Shown: one piece after another, positions 43,014 through 52,680 of the stretch | Layout of the letters: each line of letters begins with the position of its first letter | Numbering within the stretch: the stretch's first letter is position 1 | NCBI GenBank assembly: GCA_036141575.1 | Contig: JAYZXF010000001.1 | Location: 167,660 to 231,659 of the forward strand | Length of the DNA: 64,000 nucleotides | Direction of reading: 5' to 3' | From: Pseudomonadota bacterium | GTDB taxonomy: Bacteria > Pseudomonadota > Alphaproteobacteria > UBA2136 > JAPKEQ01 | The notes under the pieces: model-generated | The model's input: the letters and a program-made list of their open reading frames with translations, nothing else | What the model was told of the DNA's origin: nothing | Databases searched by the model: none | Position numbers and translations under genes: made by a program

Positions 43014-43693
43014 AAGAACAAATTAAAAGCGTAATGCCTTCAGGTTTGTTTAATGTGTTAAATGCACAGCGCAAGCAATTGAAAGCATTTAAAAACCTTG
43101 CTTCAGGATATAGCCATTACAAAGGCCTTATGAAGGGCACTTGCCTAGATGCAAACGGTGAAATTTGCCCATGGTACACGTTCCCTGCACTGGATTATTT
43201 AGCGCGTTTAGATCTCTCTGAATGTTCGGTGTTCGAGTACGGCTCTGGTTACTCAACACTTTATTATGCAGAACGGGCAAAGGCTGTGACAGCTGTTGAG
43301 CATAATACGCACTGGTTTAAAAAATGTAAAGATGAAGTGCTGCCAGAATCTGTGAACCTCATTCATGCAGAAGAGGCGGCATATGTTGAAACACTAGCAG
43401 AACAAAAGCAGCGCTTTGATGTGATTGTGATTGATGCGATTAAGCGTCCTGAATGTGCAGAAGCTGTCATTGAGCAGGTGAAAGCACATGGTGCCAAATT
43501 GGTTGTGTTTGATAATGCGGACTGGTTTGAAGCTGATGCTCAGAAGATTGCAGATACACTGGACTGGATTCGTATTCCAATGCGTGGCTTTGGTCCTTTA
43601 AACGATTTTGCATGGCAAACAGATTTCTTGATTAATCCAGCGGAAAAAATTCCAATGGTAGAAGCGAAGACAAAGCCTGTCGGGCAGAAGTAA
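43010..43693 (+). CDS. Class I SAM-dependent methyltransferase-like protein
   Basis: 227-aa cytoplasmic protein with a Rossmann methyltransferase pattern: motif I VFEYGSGYSTLYYA around residues 76-89, an acidic end of strand 2 in VTAVEHN, and DVIVIDAI around 140. The family of CheR/FkbM-like small-molecule methyltransferases is the best general fit. Substrate unknown. It begins in the DUF2155 stop (ATGA) and is followed by a terminator. Confidence 0.7.
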   Translation: MKEQIKSVMPSGLFNVLNAQRKQLKAFKNLASGYSHYKGLMKGTCLDANGEICPWYTFPALDYLARLDLSECSVFEYGSGYSTLYYAERAKAVTAVEHNTHWFKKCKDEVLPESVNLIHAEEAAYVETLAEQKQRFDVIVIDAIKRPECAEAVIEQVKAHGAKLVVFDNADWFEADAQKIADTLDWIRIPMRGFGPLNDFAWQTDFLINPAEKIPMVEAKTKPVGQK

Positions 43694-43703
43694 GTCTTTC
43701 TAA

Positions 43704-43735
43704 ATAAAAAAACGCTGCTCATGCAGCGTTTTTTT
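43704..43735. terminator. Bidirectional terminator between the methyltransferase-like gene and hpt
   Basis: AACGCTGC/GCAGCGTT with loop TCAT, flanked by A and T runs of seven or more. Confidence 0.92.
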
Positions 43736-43749
43736 GAATCTATCGTTTC

Positions 43750-44277
43750 TTAGCAAGCGCCAGAAGATGTTGCTGTACCAAGAGTCTGAATCTCTGGAAG
43801 TTCACGGTAACGGCCATCAATATCCATACCGTAACCAATCACAAATAGACCTTCTGGAACTGTAAAGCCGTAGAAGTCAGCAACGCCGCTGCTGCCTTGA
43901 CGCTTCAGCAGTGTCGCAACGCGGATGGTACCAGCGCTACGGTCAGCCATAATCTGGCGAAGCATGGCGATTGTGTTACCACTATCTACGATATCTTCAA
44001 TAAGAAGAACAGGCTTACCACCAAAAGAAGGTGGAAGTGCGTCTGCGTTAATACGGAGGTCTTTTTGGTTTGTGCCGAAGTAGCTTGTTGCACCAGCGAA
44101 GTGCATCACAAGAGGAACTTTAAGGTGTCTGATGAGGTCAGCTGCAAATACAAAAGCACCGTTTAGTGTTACCACTGCATGAATGCTGTCTTGGCCTGCA
44201 AATTCTTTGTTAATGTCTTCTGCAATGTCCTTCACGCGTTCATCAATTGCGCTTGCACTGTAAAGGCTGGTCATCAT
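43750..44277 (-). CDS. hpt: Hypoxanthine phosphoribosyltransferase
   Basis: 175-aa purine-salvage enzyme. The PRPP motif VLLIEDIVDSGNT lies at 90-102, preceded by LNGAFVFAADLIRHL and followed by VPEGLFVIGYGMD, the HPRT pattern. It converts hypoxanthine or guanine to the nucleotide. It is 6 bp behind accC in the same direction. Start is ATG 44277 or 44274. Confidence 0.9.
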   Translation of the reverse strand: MMTSLYSASAIDERVKDIAEDINKEFAGQDSIHAVVTLNGAFVFAADLIRHLKVPLVMHFAGATSYFGTNQKDLRINADALPPSFGGKPVLLIEDIVDSGNTIAMLRQIMADRSAGTIRVATLLKRQGSSGVADFYGFTVPEGLFVIGYGMDIDGRYRELPEIQTLGTATSSGAC

Positions 44278-44283
44278 GACTTC

Positions 44284-45624
44284 TTATTCTCCATCGATCA
44301 TTTTCTGTAATGAATGTATATTATAATCACCTGACAAGAAAGCATTATTTGCAATCAATCGCTTATGTAGGTCAAGGTTTGTGTCAATCCCGCCAACGAT
44401 GAATTCTTCGAGTGATCTTTTCATGCGTGCCACGGCGTCTGTTCTATCTTTTCCATGCACAATTAGCTTTGCAACCATTGAGTCATAGTAAGGTTGAACC
44501 ACGCAGTCAGCATACAGGCTGCTATCTACACGTACATTTGGGCCACCAGGTGTAAAGTATTCTGTCACTTTACCTGGGCTAGGGCGGAATGTTTCAGAGT
44601 GTTCTGCGTTAATGCGGCACTCAATGCTGTGTCCGCGTGGGCTGTAACCACCATCTACTTGAGGAAGCTTTTCACCGGCAGCAACTTTAATTTGCCAGCT
44701 CACAAGGTCAAGGCCTGTTACCATTTCAGTTACTGGGTGCTCTACTTGTAGTCTTGTATTCATTTCAATAAAGTAGAACTCACCATTTTCGTATAGGAAC
44801 TCAAATGTACCTGCGCCAACGTATTTCATTTTACGGCATACGTCTTCACAGAGTTCAAATAGCTTTTTGCGCTGTACGTCTGTTAGGGCAGGGCTAGGTG
44901 TTTCTTCAATAACTTTTTGGTAGCGACGCTGCATAGAGCAGTCACGCTCGCCGAGCACCCAAACACCGCCGTGTTTGTCGCACATAACTTGTACTTCAAT
45001 GTGACGAGGGGTAATGAGGTATTTTTCCATATACACACGGTCATCACCAAAAGCAGCCTTTGCTTCGGTCATGGCCATGTTGTAGTTGTTTACCAGTTCG
45101 CTCTTTTCGTGGATCACTTTCATACCACGGCCACCGCCACCAGATGAGGCTTTAATAAGAACTGGGTAGCCAATACGCTCAGCTGTTTCTTCAGCGTGCT
45201 TTTCATCACGTAGAACGCCATCAGAGCCTGGTACTGTTGGAAGGCCAAGTTCCTTAGCGTAAGCAATGGCACTTGTTTTATCACCCATTAGATCGATATG
45301 CTCAGCTTTAGGGCCAATAAAGGCAAAGCCTAGGTCTTCACACATTTCTGCAAACTTAGAGTTTTCTGAAAGGAACCCGTAACCAGGGTGAATAGCTTCT
45401 GCATCTGTCACCTCTGCAGCAGAGAGAATGGCTGTCATGTTGAGGTATGAGTCTGTTGCTGGTGCTGGGCCAATACAAACAGTTTCATTCGCCATCTTAA
45501 CGTGAAGAGCATCAGCGTCAGCTTCACTATGTACGGCAACTGTTGAGATGCCCATTTCACGGCATGATCTATGAACGCGGACTGCAATTTCACCGCGGTT
45601 AGCAATTAAGACTTTTTTAAACAT
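44284..45624 (-). CDS. accC: Acetyl-CoA carboxylase, biotin carboxylase subunit
   Basis: 446-aa ATP-grasp enzyme that carboxylates biotin on AccB. MFKKVLIANRGEIAVRVHR, KASSGGGGRGMKV, MNTRLQVEHPVTE and the C-terminal domain are all present. It is 17 bp behind accB, the usual accBC operon. Confidence 0.98.
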   Translation of the reverse strand: MFKKVLIANRGEIAVRVHRSCREMGISTVAVHSEADADALHVKMANETVCIGPAPATDSYLNMTAILSAAEVTDAEAIHPGYGFLSENSKFAEMCEDLGFAFIGPKAEHIDLMGDKTSAIAYAKELGLPTVPGSDGVLRDEKHAEETAERIGYPVLIKASSGGGGRGMKVIHEKSELVNNYNMAMTEAKAAFGDDRVYMEKYLITPRHIEVQVMCDKHGGVWVLGERDCSMQRRYQKVIEETPSPALTDVQRKKLFELCEDVCRKMKYVGAGTFEFLYENGEFYFIEMNTRLQVEHPVTEMVTGLDLVSWQIKVAAGEKLPQVDGGYSPRGHSIECRINAEHSETFRPSPGKVTEYFTPGGPNVRVDSSLYADCVVQPYYDSMVAKLIVHGKDRTDAVARMKRSLEEFIVGGIDTNLDLHKRLIANNAFLSGDYNIHSLQKMIDGE

Positions 45625-45641
45625 GAGAGAACTCTTACGTT

Positions 45642-46097
45642 TTATGAAATAACAAATAGAGGTTCGCCAAACTCAACAGGCGATGCGTTTTCAAGAAGGA
45701 TGTCCTTCACAACGCCATCGTGTTCTGCTTCGATTTGGTTCATCGTTTTCATCGCTTCGATGATGCAAAGAGGCTGGCCAGCTTTTACTGTGTCGCCAAT
45801 GTTTACAAATGCAGGCTTCTCTGGAGAAGGGGCACGGTAGAACGTACCAACCATTGGTGCTTTTTGTACCTTACCAGAAAGCTTTGGTTCTTCTGCAGCA
45901 GCGGCTTCTGTTACAGCGGCAGGCGCTGCAATTGGTGCAGGAATAACTTGTGGTGCAACTGTTTGCGTGCCGCCAAGTTGTAGACGCACTGTTGAACTAT
46001 CAACTGTCATCTCTACTTCGCTGAGGCCTGTTTCTTTCATCAGGTCTGTTAGCTCGCGCAGATAATCAAAATCAAACGTTGGTTTTTTAGCAGTCAT
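45642..46097 (-). CDS. accB: Acetyl-CoA carboxylase, biotin carboxyl carrier protein
   Basis: 151 aa. N-terminal part, Pro/Ala-rich linker (about 48-70) and biotinyl domain with K117 in CIIEAMKTMNQIEAE. Carrier of carboxyl-biotin in fatty acid synthesis. Upstream lies a small ORF 5 bp away. Confidence 0.97.
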   Translation of the reverse strand: MTAKKPTFDFDYLRELTDLMKETGLSEVEMTVDSSTVRLQLGGTQTVAPQVIPAPIAAPAAVTEAAAAEEPKLSGKVQKAPMVGTFYRAPSPEKPAFVNIGDTVKAGQPLCIIEAMKTMNQIEAEHDGVVKDILLENASPVEFGEPLFVIS

Positions 46098-46102
46098 TCT
46101 CT

Positions 46103-46357
46103 TTACTCTCCTTGTGTCTCAACTGAGTTTACGTTCTTTAGCGCTGTACTCAATTTCTCAATTCGCTCAAGATGCCTCATTTCGGCTTCAATGTCCATCA
46201 AGCTTTTACACCATTTTTCAATAATTTCGCTCGTTTCACCATCTGCTAATGGTTTTTCGGTGTTAAGCTTCTCAATAGCGCCTGTTAGGTCTGGGTATTT
46301 AGACTGTGGAATAACAGGTTCTTCTTGAACAACTTTTTTACGACGTCCTCTTGGCAT
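46103..46357 (-). CDS. Small protein of unknown function, 84 aa
   Basis: 84-aa charged protein: basic start MPRGRRKKVV, then helical, with a probable coiled coil in the second half (EIIEKWCKSLMDIEAEMRHLE). It is packed 6 bp behind the M48 gene and 5 bp before accB, so it belongs to the same transcript. No family recognised. Confidence 0.6.
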   Translation of the reverse strand: MPRGRRKKVVQEEPVIPQSKYPDLTGAIEKLNTEKPLADGETSEIIEKWCKSLMDIEAEMRHLERIEKLSTALKNVNSVETQGE

Positions 46358-46363
46358 AACCGC

Positions 46364-47677
46364 TTATTTCGCCTCTTTTTTTAGTTCGTTGAGTGTATTT
46401 TCTAATTCCTTCAGCTCGGATGCAAGTTTTTCCGTAGGTTGCTGCGTTTTTGCGTAAGCTACGTGTTGCAAACCTTGCTTGTAGTTACCGCGAATCAACT
46501 GCTCTTCTGCAAGGTACCTGTGGCTTTTAGCAAGTTTGCCTTGCTTACCGTAAGCTTGACCGTAAAGGCCAAGAATAAATGGTGTTTGCGGCCAGCGGTG
46601 AGACAGTTTTTCAATATAGGGTAGAGCCTTTGTTGGCTGGTCTGATTTTAAGTAAATATCAGCAATTTCTAACCATGTCACCGGAAGTTCTGGCTCTTCT
46701 TTCAGGACAGCAAGCATTTTATCGGCAGCGTCATTGTAGCGGCCTTGCATAAGGGCAAGCTGTGCTTCTAGGTCTTTGAGAAAGAGATGGGGCTCAGTTG
46801 TGTTTTTGAGTTTTTCAATCAAGGCAAGGGTTTCCTGCTCTTTTCCTTGCAACATGTATGCCCATGCACGACCGTAAAGAACATGCGCTTCAGAGCCTTT
46901 TAAGGTTCTGAGTGCACTAGATGGGCCATTCTGGAAAACAGTAAGTTTTGCTTTCACAAACTTAAAATCTTGAGTTTGAACGCTGCTTTTTTTTCTGTCT
47001 GCTTCTGAAAGGTTTTGCCTTAGTAGAGTGACGCGTTCTGATAGGGCAGGGTGCGTTGTAAGGTAAGCAGGTACAACTTGTGAGTAAAGCAATTGGTTGC
47101 CGCGCATACCGTCAAGGAAGTTGAGGAGTGGGGCAACAGGCAGCTCGTTTTTTCTCAGAAGAGTGAGGCCAAGTTGGTCTGCTTCACGTTCTTGTGTGCG
47201 AGAGTAAGAGAGAATATTGCTGATGCCAGCAGCTTGTGAGCCTGCGGCAATGGCAACGCCTGCTTGAGGAGCGCCAGCAAGAGCAGCACCTACACCAATG
47301 ACGCTACCAATTAAAGTTGGTACACGGGCATCTTGAGCTGTTGTTGCAATACGAATGTGGTGACGACCCATAAGGTGGCCAATTTCGTGAGCGAGAACGC
47401 CTTGCACTTCTGCATCAGATTCAGCGTTCATAATAAGGCCGCTATAAATATGAATGGTACGGTCACTTGTTACATAGGCGTTTACATCTGGGCTTAAAAT
47501 TAGGTCAAATTGAGGTTTTTTTTCAAAGCCAGCACTCTGCCATAAGGGGAGGGCAAGTTCGGTGAGATAACTATCAATCTCACTATCCCATAAACGCTCT
47601 GGTACGTTTACAGAAAAAGCAGAAGGACTCATAAAGATGAGTCCTAGTGCCAATTTAGTGAGGAAGTTAGCTCTCAT
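46364..47677 (-). CDS. M48-family metalloprotease with TPR-like repeats (BepA-like)
   Basis: 437-aa exported zinc protease. Signal peptide (about 1-22), HEXXH motif HEIGH at 97-101 in VLAHEIGHLMGRHH, and downstream E-READQLGL as third ligand. The C-terminal half is made of TPR-like helices. This is the architecture of BepA/YfgC, a periplasmic quality-control protease for outer-membrane assembly. It lies 22 bp behind rne. Confidence 0.9.
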   Translation of the reverse strand: MRANFLTKLALGLIFMSPSAFSVNVPERLWDSEIDSYLTELALPLWQSAGFEKKPQFDLILSPDVNAYVTSDRTIHIYSGLIMNAESDAEVQGVLAHEIGHLMGRHHIRIATTAQDARVPTLIGSVIGVGAALAGAPQAGVAIAAGSQAAGISNILSYSRTQEREADQLGLTLLRKNELPVAPLLNFLDGMRGNQLLYSQVVPAYLTTHPALSERVTLLRQNLSEADRKKSSVQTQDFKFVKAKLTVFQNGPSSALRTLKGSEAHVLYGRAWAYMLQGKEQETLALIEKLKNTTEPHLFLKDLEAQLALMQGRYNDAADKMLAVLKEEPELPVTWLEIADIYLKSDQPTKALPYIEKLSHRWPQTPFILGLYGQAYGKQGKLAKSHRYLAEEQLIRGNYKQGLQHVAYAKTQQPTEKLASELKELENTLNELKKEAK

Positions 47678-47699
47678 AGGATAAATCCCTGCGCTCGAA

Positions 47700-50336
47700 T
47701 TACGAGCGGCTCCACCAACTTTTTACAACAGACTTTTTCTCTTTGTTTTGAGAAACGGCTGCATTGCCTTCAGCATCAATTGTTTCAACAACAATGCCTT
47801 TTGCTGGTGGTTTTGGTTTTTCAGCCTTAGGCGCTTTTTCAGCTTTTGCTTCTTTTGCCTCTGTGCTCTTTACTTCAGCCTTTTTATCCTGCTCTTTGCT
47901 TTCAGCTTTTTTAGCAGGGGCTTTACGTGTTCTCTTCGGCTTGTCATCAGATTTAGCTTCCGCTTTATCTTTCGTCTGATCCTTTTTCTCTTCTGGCTTT
48001 TTGCTATCTGCTTTTTTATTAGCAGGTGTGCGGCGAGAAGATTTAGAATCTTTATCAGAGTTCTTTTGAGGTTTACCTTTTACGTCTTTCTTATCGTCAG
48101 GCTTTTTATCGCTTGCGTTTTTGCTGTTACGCTTATCTTTGTTTGATTTGCGCTTGTTCGGCTTACCGCGGTAACGCGCTTCTGGGCCTTTTTCAGCCTG
48201 CTCACGAAGTTTAACTTCTTTTGTCTGAGATGACTCTTTACCGTCTGCACTTAGAACAATCAGCTCTAGGCGGTGGTCAGGAATATCGTACTTGTCATCA
48301 GTCTTCAGTTGAATCTGAATTTTTAGACGAGATTCCATCTCTTTAATTTGCTCACGCTTGTGGTTTAGGATGTAAATCGCAAGATCTGTATGCATGGTCA
48401 TCACAATACGGTCAGCCTTACCACGTACATTCTTATCTTCAAGGTTGCGTAGAAGCATAAGAGCACCTGTTGCATGCGTTGGTACCACGCCGGTACCGTT
48501 ACAGTGCGGGCAGCTTTCGTATGTTGATTCTTCCATAGAAGGGCGCAGGCGCTGACGAGACATTTCAAGCAGGCCAAAGTCGCTAATACCGCCCACTTGG
48601 ATACGGGCACGGTCTTTGCGGACAGCTTTCTTCATAGCACGCTCAACATTGCGCTCATTGCGGCGATCTTCCATATCAATGAAGTCCACAACAACCAGAC
48701 CTGCAAGGTCGCGCATACGAAGTTGACGCGCCACTTCATCTGCTGCTTCTAGATTTGTTTTGTAGGCTGTTTCTTCAATGTTCTTTTCTGTTGTGTTACG
48801 ACCAGAGTTTACATCAATTGAAATAAGGGCTTCAGTTGGGTTGATAATCAGGTAGCCACCACTTGGAAGCTCAACTTTTGAATGGTGAAGTCTGTTGAGC
48901 GCCTGCTCAACACCATGCTCAGTAAAGATAGGTGTTGTACCTTTGTACTCTTTCACAACCTTTGCGCTCTCAGGCATTAGGAACTTCATGTAGTCTTTGG
49001 TTGTTTCATATGCACGACTACCACTCACATGGATGGCTTCAATGTCGTCTGTAAACATGTCACGTACAGCACGAACAATCAGGCTACCATCTTCATGTAC
49101 AAGAGCAGGGAGCTGCTTCTCTTTATCCTTAAAGTCTTTTTGGATGTTCTTCCAGCGAGACGTCAGGTTTTTAAAATCACGTTTGATGAGGTCTTCATCG
49201 TGTCCGCCACCTGCAGTACGCATAATCAATCCCATACCTTTAGGGATTTTTAGACCGTCGTAAATCTTCTTCAGGCTAGAGCGCTCTTCAGCATCATTAA
49301 TCTTACGAGAGATACCACCAGCGTATGGTGTGTTTGGCATAAGAACTGTAAAACGACCCGGCATACTGATGTATGTTGTGAGGGCAGCGCCTTTTGTACC
49401 GCGCTCTTCTTTACGGACTTGTACAAGAATCTTTTGGCCTTCTTTAAGAACGTCTTCAATCGCGTAGCGACGGTGAATTGGAACTGTACGCTCTTTTGTC
49501 TTGTCGCTTTCGTCTTCAACAATCTCTTTGGCTTTAGTTGTTGTTTTACGAGCGCGTGTTGGCTTTTTCTTCTGCTCTTCAGATGTGCCTTCAGTTGCCT
49601 CTGTTACAGGCTTTTTGCGTGCACGTGTTTGACGCTTAGGCTTTTCTTCGTTAGAAGATGCATCTTTCTTTGTGTCATTGTCTTCTGATGTTGAAGGAGC
49701 CTTCTTATCAGAGTGACGACGTGGACGACGTGTTTGCGCTTTACGAGGAGAACGCTTTGGCTTAGCAGTAGGCTTGCCTTCGTCACCAATGTCATCAGCC
49801 ATTGCGTTAGCAAGGGCAAGGGCGCGTGCGTCTTCTTCAAGCTCTTCAGCAGAAAGGTTGAGTGTATCAGGAGCACTGTTCGGTTGTGCATCTGTCACGT
49901 CATCGTCATCTGTAGAGTCGTCATCAATGCTTGTATTTGCTTTGCTTGCAGCAGCTTTTTTAGCCTTCTTGCGTGCTTCACGCTCTTCGCGACGGCGTTC
50001 GTGCTCTTGCTCACGCTCTTCCATGCGTTGACGACGCTTATCAGCAATCTCATCAAGTTCTTCCATGAGAGCTTTTTTTTCAGCCTTTGGAAGATCAAAG
50101 TATTCTGGATGAATTTCACCAAATGCAAGGAAGCCATTACGGTTTGCGCCATAGCTTACAAACGCGGCTTGAAGGGAAGGTTCTACACGGTTGATCTCAG
50201 CAATATAAACATTGCCTTTTGTCATTTCTTTACCGCTGGTTTCTACTTCAAATTCTTGGATGCGTTGATTTTCATCTGCAACAACAACGCGGATCTCTTC
50301 CGAGTGAGCCGCATCAATTAGCATTTTCTTTGCCAT
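47700..50336 (-). CDS. rne: Ribonuclease E
   Basis: 878-aa endoribonuclease of mRNA turnover and rRNA/tRNA processing. The S1 domain begins near residue 37 and is split by a Lys/Arg/Glu-rich insertion of about 200 residues (roughly 85-285), typical of alphaproteobacteria. The catalytic domain has ISIDVNSGR and VVDFIDMED, which carry the metal-binding aspartates. The Zn-link is C609-PH-C612. The Lys/Glu-rich tail (about 670-870) is the degradosome scaffold type. It starts the minus-strand block. Confidence 0.95.
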   Translation of the reverse strand: MAKKMLIDAAHSEEIRVVVADENQRIQEFEVETSGKEMTKGNVYIAEINRVEPSLQAAFVSYGANRNGFLAFGEIHPEYFDLPKAEKKALMEELDEIADKRRQRMEEREQEHERRREEREARKKAKKAAASKANTSIDDDSTDDDDVTDAQPNSAPDTLNLSAEELEEDARALALANAMADDIGDEGKPTAKPKRSPRKAQTRRPRRHSDKKAPSTSEDNDTKKDASSNEEKPKRQTRARKKPVTEATEGTSEEQKKKPTRARKTTTKAKEIVEDESDKTKERTVPIHRRYAIEDVLKEGQKILVQVRKEERGTKGAALTTYISMPGRFTVLMPNTPYAGGISRKINDAEERSSLKKIYDGLKIPKGMGLIMRTAGGGHDEDLIKRDFKNLTSRWKNIQKDFKDKEKQLPALVHEDGSLIVRAVRDMFTDDIEAIHVSGSRAYETTKDYMKFLMPESAKVVKEYKGTTPIFTEHGVEQALNRLHHSKVELPSGGYLIINPTEALISIDVNSGRNTTEKNIEETAYKTNLEAADEVARQLRMRDLAGLVVVDFIDMEDRRNERNVERAMKKAVRKDRARIQVGGISDFGLLEMSRQRLRPSMEESTYESCPHCNGTGVVPTHATGALMLLRNLEDKNVRGKADRIVMTMHTDLAIYILNHKREQIKEMESRLKIQIQLKTDDKYDIPDHRLELIVLSADGKESSQTKEVKLREQAEKGPEARYRGKPNKRKSNKDKRNSKNASDKKPDDKKDVKGKPQKNSDKDSKSSRRTPANKKADSKKPEEKKDQTKDKAEAKSDDKPKRTRKAPAKKAESKEQDKKAEVKSTEAKEAKAEKAPKAEKPKPPAKGIVVETIDAEGNAAVSQNKEKKSVVKSWWSRS

Positions 50337-50784
50337 TTGCCTGTGCCTTTACGTGCCTTGTGCAGAGATTTTAGAGAAGGGAGGTCTACGTTTATGACGG
50401 TCCTTAAGCTTTTCACTTCTAAGACAAATTACAGTGTCAAATTGTATCTGTATTTTTGTTCTTATTGTTTTGCTTATTGGTGTCCAGTACTGGGTGGCGT
50501 CTGCTGTTTTGCTCAGATAGGCCTAAATTATGCTGGACGAAAATTCTTGTATCTCGCTTATAAAATCTAGTGCACAAATGGGTTATGTATTTGTGTCTTA
50601 TATTTAATCGGTAACTCGTTCACATTATTTACGGTGCGGTTACCAAAAAATCTTGTATGGGGCTTGCTTTTAAAAGCCTTCTTATATTTTTACTCCTTTT
50701 AAAAAACAAAAGCAATAAAAATGTGCTAGGCTACGTCTGAATTCGATACGGGATAAAGACAAGGAAACTACGGGGGAGGGAGCC
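50337..50784. other. 448-bp intergenic region between rne and the permease genes
   Basis: Divergent upstream region of rne (minus) and the dppB-like gene (plus). I see no convincing gene; the 77-codon frame at 50337-50570 has no ribosome site or family. It holds an inverted repeat GGTAAC (50610-50615)/GTTACC (50639-50644) and a weak hairpin GGCTT...AAGCC near 50660-50678 followed by T-rich sequence. A long rne 5' UTR or a small RNA could be here, but neither is shown. Confidence 0.4.
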
Positions 50785-51708
50785 ATGTTAGGCTTTGTTA
50801 TGAAAAAGCTTTTTTCATTGTTGCCGGCACTGCTTGGTTTGTTTGTTCTAACCTTTATGTTGATTTACTTTACACCGGGTGATCCTGTGGATGCACTTCT
50901 TGGTGATTTTGCTCTTCCTGCCGATAAAGAAAAGATGCGTGAAGCTATGGGGCTAACAAAGCCTGTACATGTCCAGCTTTACAATTCCTTAACAGGTGTT
51001 TTGGCGGGTGATTTGGGCACATCTTTTAAAACAGATGCGCCAGTTTGGTCGATGATTTGGGAGAGGTTGCCGAGTACTATTCTTCTTGGTTTTGGCGCGC
51101 TTTCATTTGCTTTACCTGTTGGGCTTTCTTTTGGGTTCCTTGCAGCTGCACACAAGTCAGGCGCGCTAGATAAGTTTGCAAAATTCTACATAACAGCAGC
51201 ATTCTGCATGCCAAGCTTTTGGTTTGGACCCATTTTAATTCTTCTGTTTTCTGTATGGTGGCCATTGTTTCCATTGGGCGGACAAGATGGGTTTTCCTCT
51301 TTGATTTTGCCAAGTGTAACGCTAGGTCTTCCAATGAGTGCTGTGCTGACAAAGCTTGTGCGTGATTCAATTTTAGGAGCAGGAGAAACGCAATATGTGA
51401 AACTTGCCCGTGCAAAAGGGCTGACGGAAGATGCTATTTTGTCTGAGCATGTTTGGCCTAATGTGCGTATTCCTGTGTTTACAATGGTGTTTCTACAAAT
51501 GGGTGCGCTGCTTACAGGGGCAATTCTTACTGAAGCAATTTTCCAGTGGCCTGGTGTGGGGAGCTTGCTTATTGAGGCAATTCATAGCCGTGATTATCCA
51601 GTGCTTCAAGGGTGTGTGCTGTTTATTGGTGTTGTTTACATGCTTATGAATGTGCTGAGCGATATTGTGGCTGCATGTTTAGATCCAAGAATTTTGAAGG
51701 GAGAGTAA
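50785..51708 (+). CDS. Oligopeptide-type ABC transporter permease (DppB/OppB family)
   Basis: 307-aa inner-membrane permease with about six helices. The N-terminus ends in TPGDPVDALLG, the DppB/OppB hallmark, and the EAA-type loop reads YVKLARAKGLTEDAIL. GGGGGAGGGAG precedes the ATG. Only a second permease follows; no binding protein or ATPase gene is present here. Confidence 0.9.
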   Translation: MLGFVMKKLFSLLPALLGLFVLTFMLIYFTPGDPVDALLGDFALPADKEKMREAMGLTKPVHVQLYNSLTGVLAGDLGTSFKTDAPVWSMIWERLPSTILLGFGALSFALPVGLSFGFLAAAHKSGALDKFAKFYITAAFCMPSFWFGPILILLFSVWWPLFPLGGQDGFSSLILPSVTLGLPMSAVLTKLVRDSILGAGETQYVKLARAKGLTEDAILSEHVWPNVRIPVFTMVFLQMGALLTGAILTEAIFQWPGVGSLLIEAIHSRDYPVLQGCVLFIGVVYMLMNVLSDIVAACLDPRILKGE

Positions 51709-51710
51709 CA

Positions 51711-52481
51711 ATGAAATTACGTTACGCGATTCCTTTAGCTTGTCTTTGTGTGATAGCTCTGTTTTATCCGTATGACCCATATACAATGGAGATTGAGCTT
51801 GCCTATAGTGGGCCACAAGGGTCAGCTTTTCTTGGGTATGATAGCCTTGGCCGTGACCTGCTTTCTCGTATCGTGTATGGAATGGGCACATCCCTTATTG
51901 TTGCTGTAGGTGTTGTTGCCTTTACTGGCCTTATTGGAATTGCCGTTGGCCTTATTGCAGGCTGGTGCGGCGGTAAGGTTGATACTTTGCTGATGCGCTT
52001 TGCTGATATTGTTTTAAGCTTGCCGGGTATTTTAGTGGCTGTAATGTTTGTGGCTCTGAGTGAACCGAGTATCTTTAATATTATTCTGGCGCTTTCCTTA
52101 ACAGGGTGGGTTGGTTTTGCTAGGCTTGCACGTGTGCAAACGCAGATTATTAAAAAGGCTGACTTTGTTACAGCGTCAAGTCTGCTAGGCGTATCTTCAT
52201 TTGGTATTTTGATGCGTCATATCTTGCCAAATATTTCAACAGTACTTTTTGTTGAGGGGCTATTTACAGCTGTAGGGGCTATGATGGCTGAGGCTGGACT
52301 CTCTTTTCTTGGGGTGGGGCTTGCGCCTCCAACACCAAGCCTTGGAAGCCTTCTAAAAGAGGGGGCAAGTGCCATTATGATTGCGCCTCATATTGTGGTG
52401 TGCTCAGGTGCAGGGCTTGCGATTTTATTGCTAGCCTTTTCTTGGACTGGCGAAAGGCTGAAATTAAGGGTTAGCAGATAG
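51711..52481 (+). CDS. Oligopeptide-type ABC transporter permease (DppC/OppC family)
   Basis: 256-aa permease partner. LGYDSLGRDLLSRIVYG and the EAA-type loop GWVGFARLARVQTQIIKKADFV, shortened here, match DppC. It is short at the N-terminus relative to most DppC proteins. The start at 51711 has GGGAGAG upstream, two bases after the dppB-like stop. The ATPase and binding protein must be encoded elsewhere. Confidence 0.88.
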   Translation: MKLRYAIPLACLCVIALFYPYDPYTMEIELAYSGPQGSAFLGYDSLGRDLLSRIVYGMGTSLIVAVGVVAFTGLIGIAVGLIAGWCGGKVDTLLMRFADIVLSLPGILVAVMFVALSEPSIFNIILALSLTGWVGFARLARVQTQIIKKADFVTASSLLGVSSFGILMRHILPNISTVLFVEGLFTAVGAMMAEAGLSFLGVGLAPPTPSLGSLLKEGASAIMIAPHIVVCSGAGLAILLLAFSWTGERLKLRVSR

Positions 52482-52680
52482 GCTGTTACATGCTACACTG
52501 CGCTTCAAAATAATTTATTTAAGCGACTTTTTGTCTCTTTAATTGGTTTAAGTATGAAGCTATACTTTACACAAATAAAGCAGCCAAAAATTCATCTTAA
52601 AACACAGGTTTAAATTTATTTTGATTAAGGAATTTGTACCTGTTTAATAAAAATAACAAAGTTGAACTGATTGTTTAGAA

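Noticed and set aside
49713..50321. 202-codon open frame on the plus strand
   Set aside because: Antisense to the low-complexity part of rne; composition mirrors the Lys/Glu/Arg-rich rne insertion.
50337..50570. 77-codon plus-strand frame opposite the rne start
   Set aside because: No Shine-Dalgarno, no family, Cys/Tyr-rich composition; read as non-coding.
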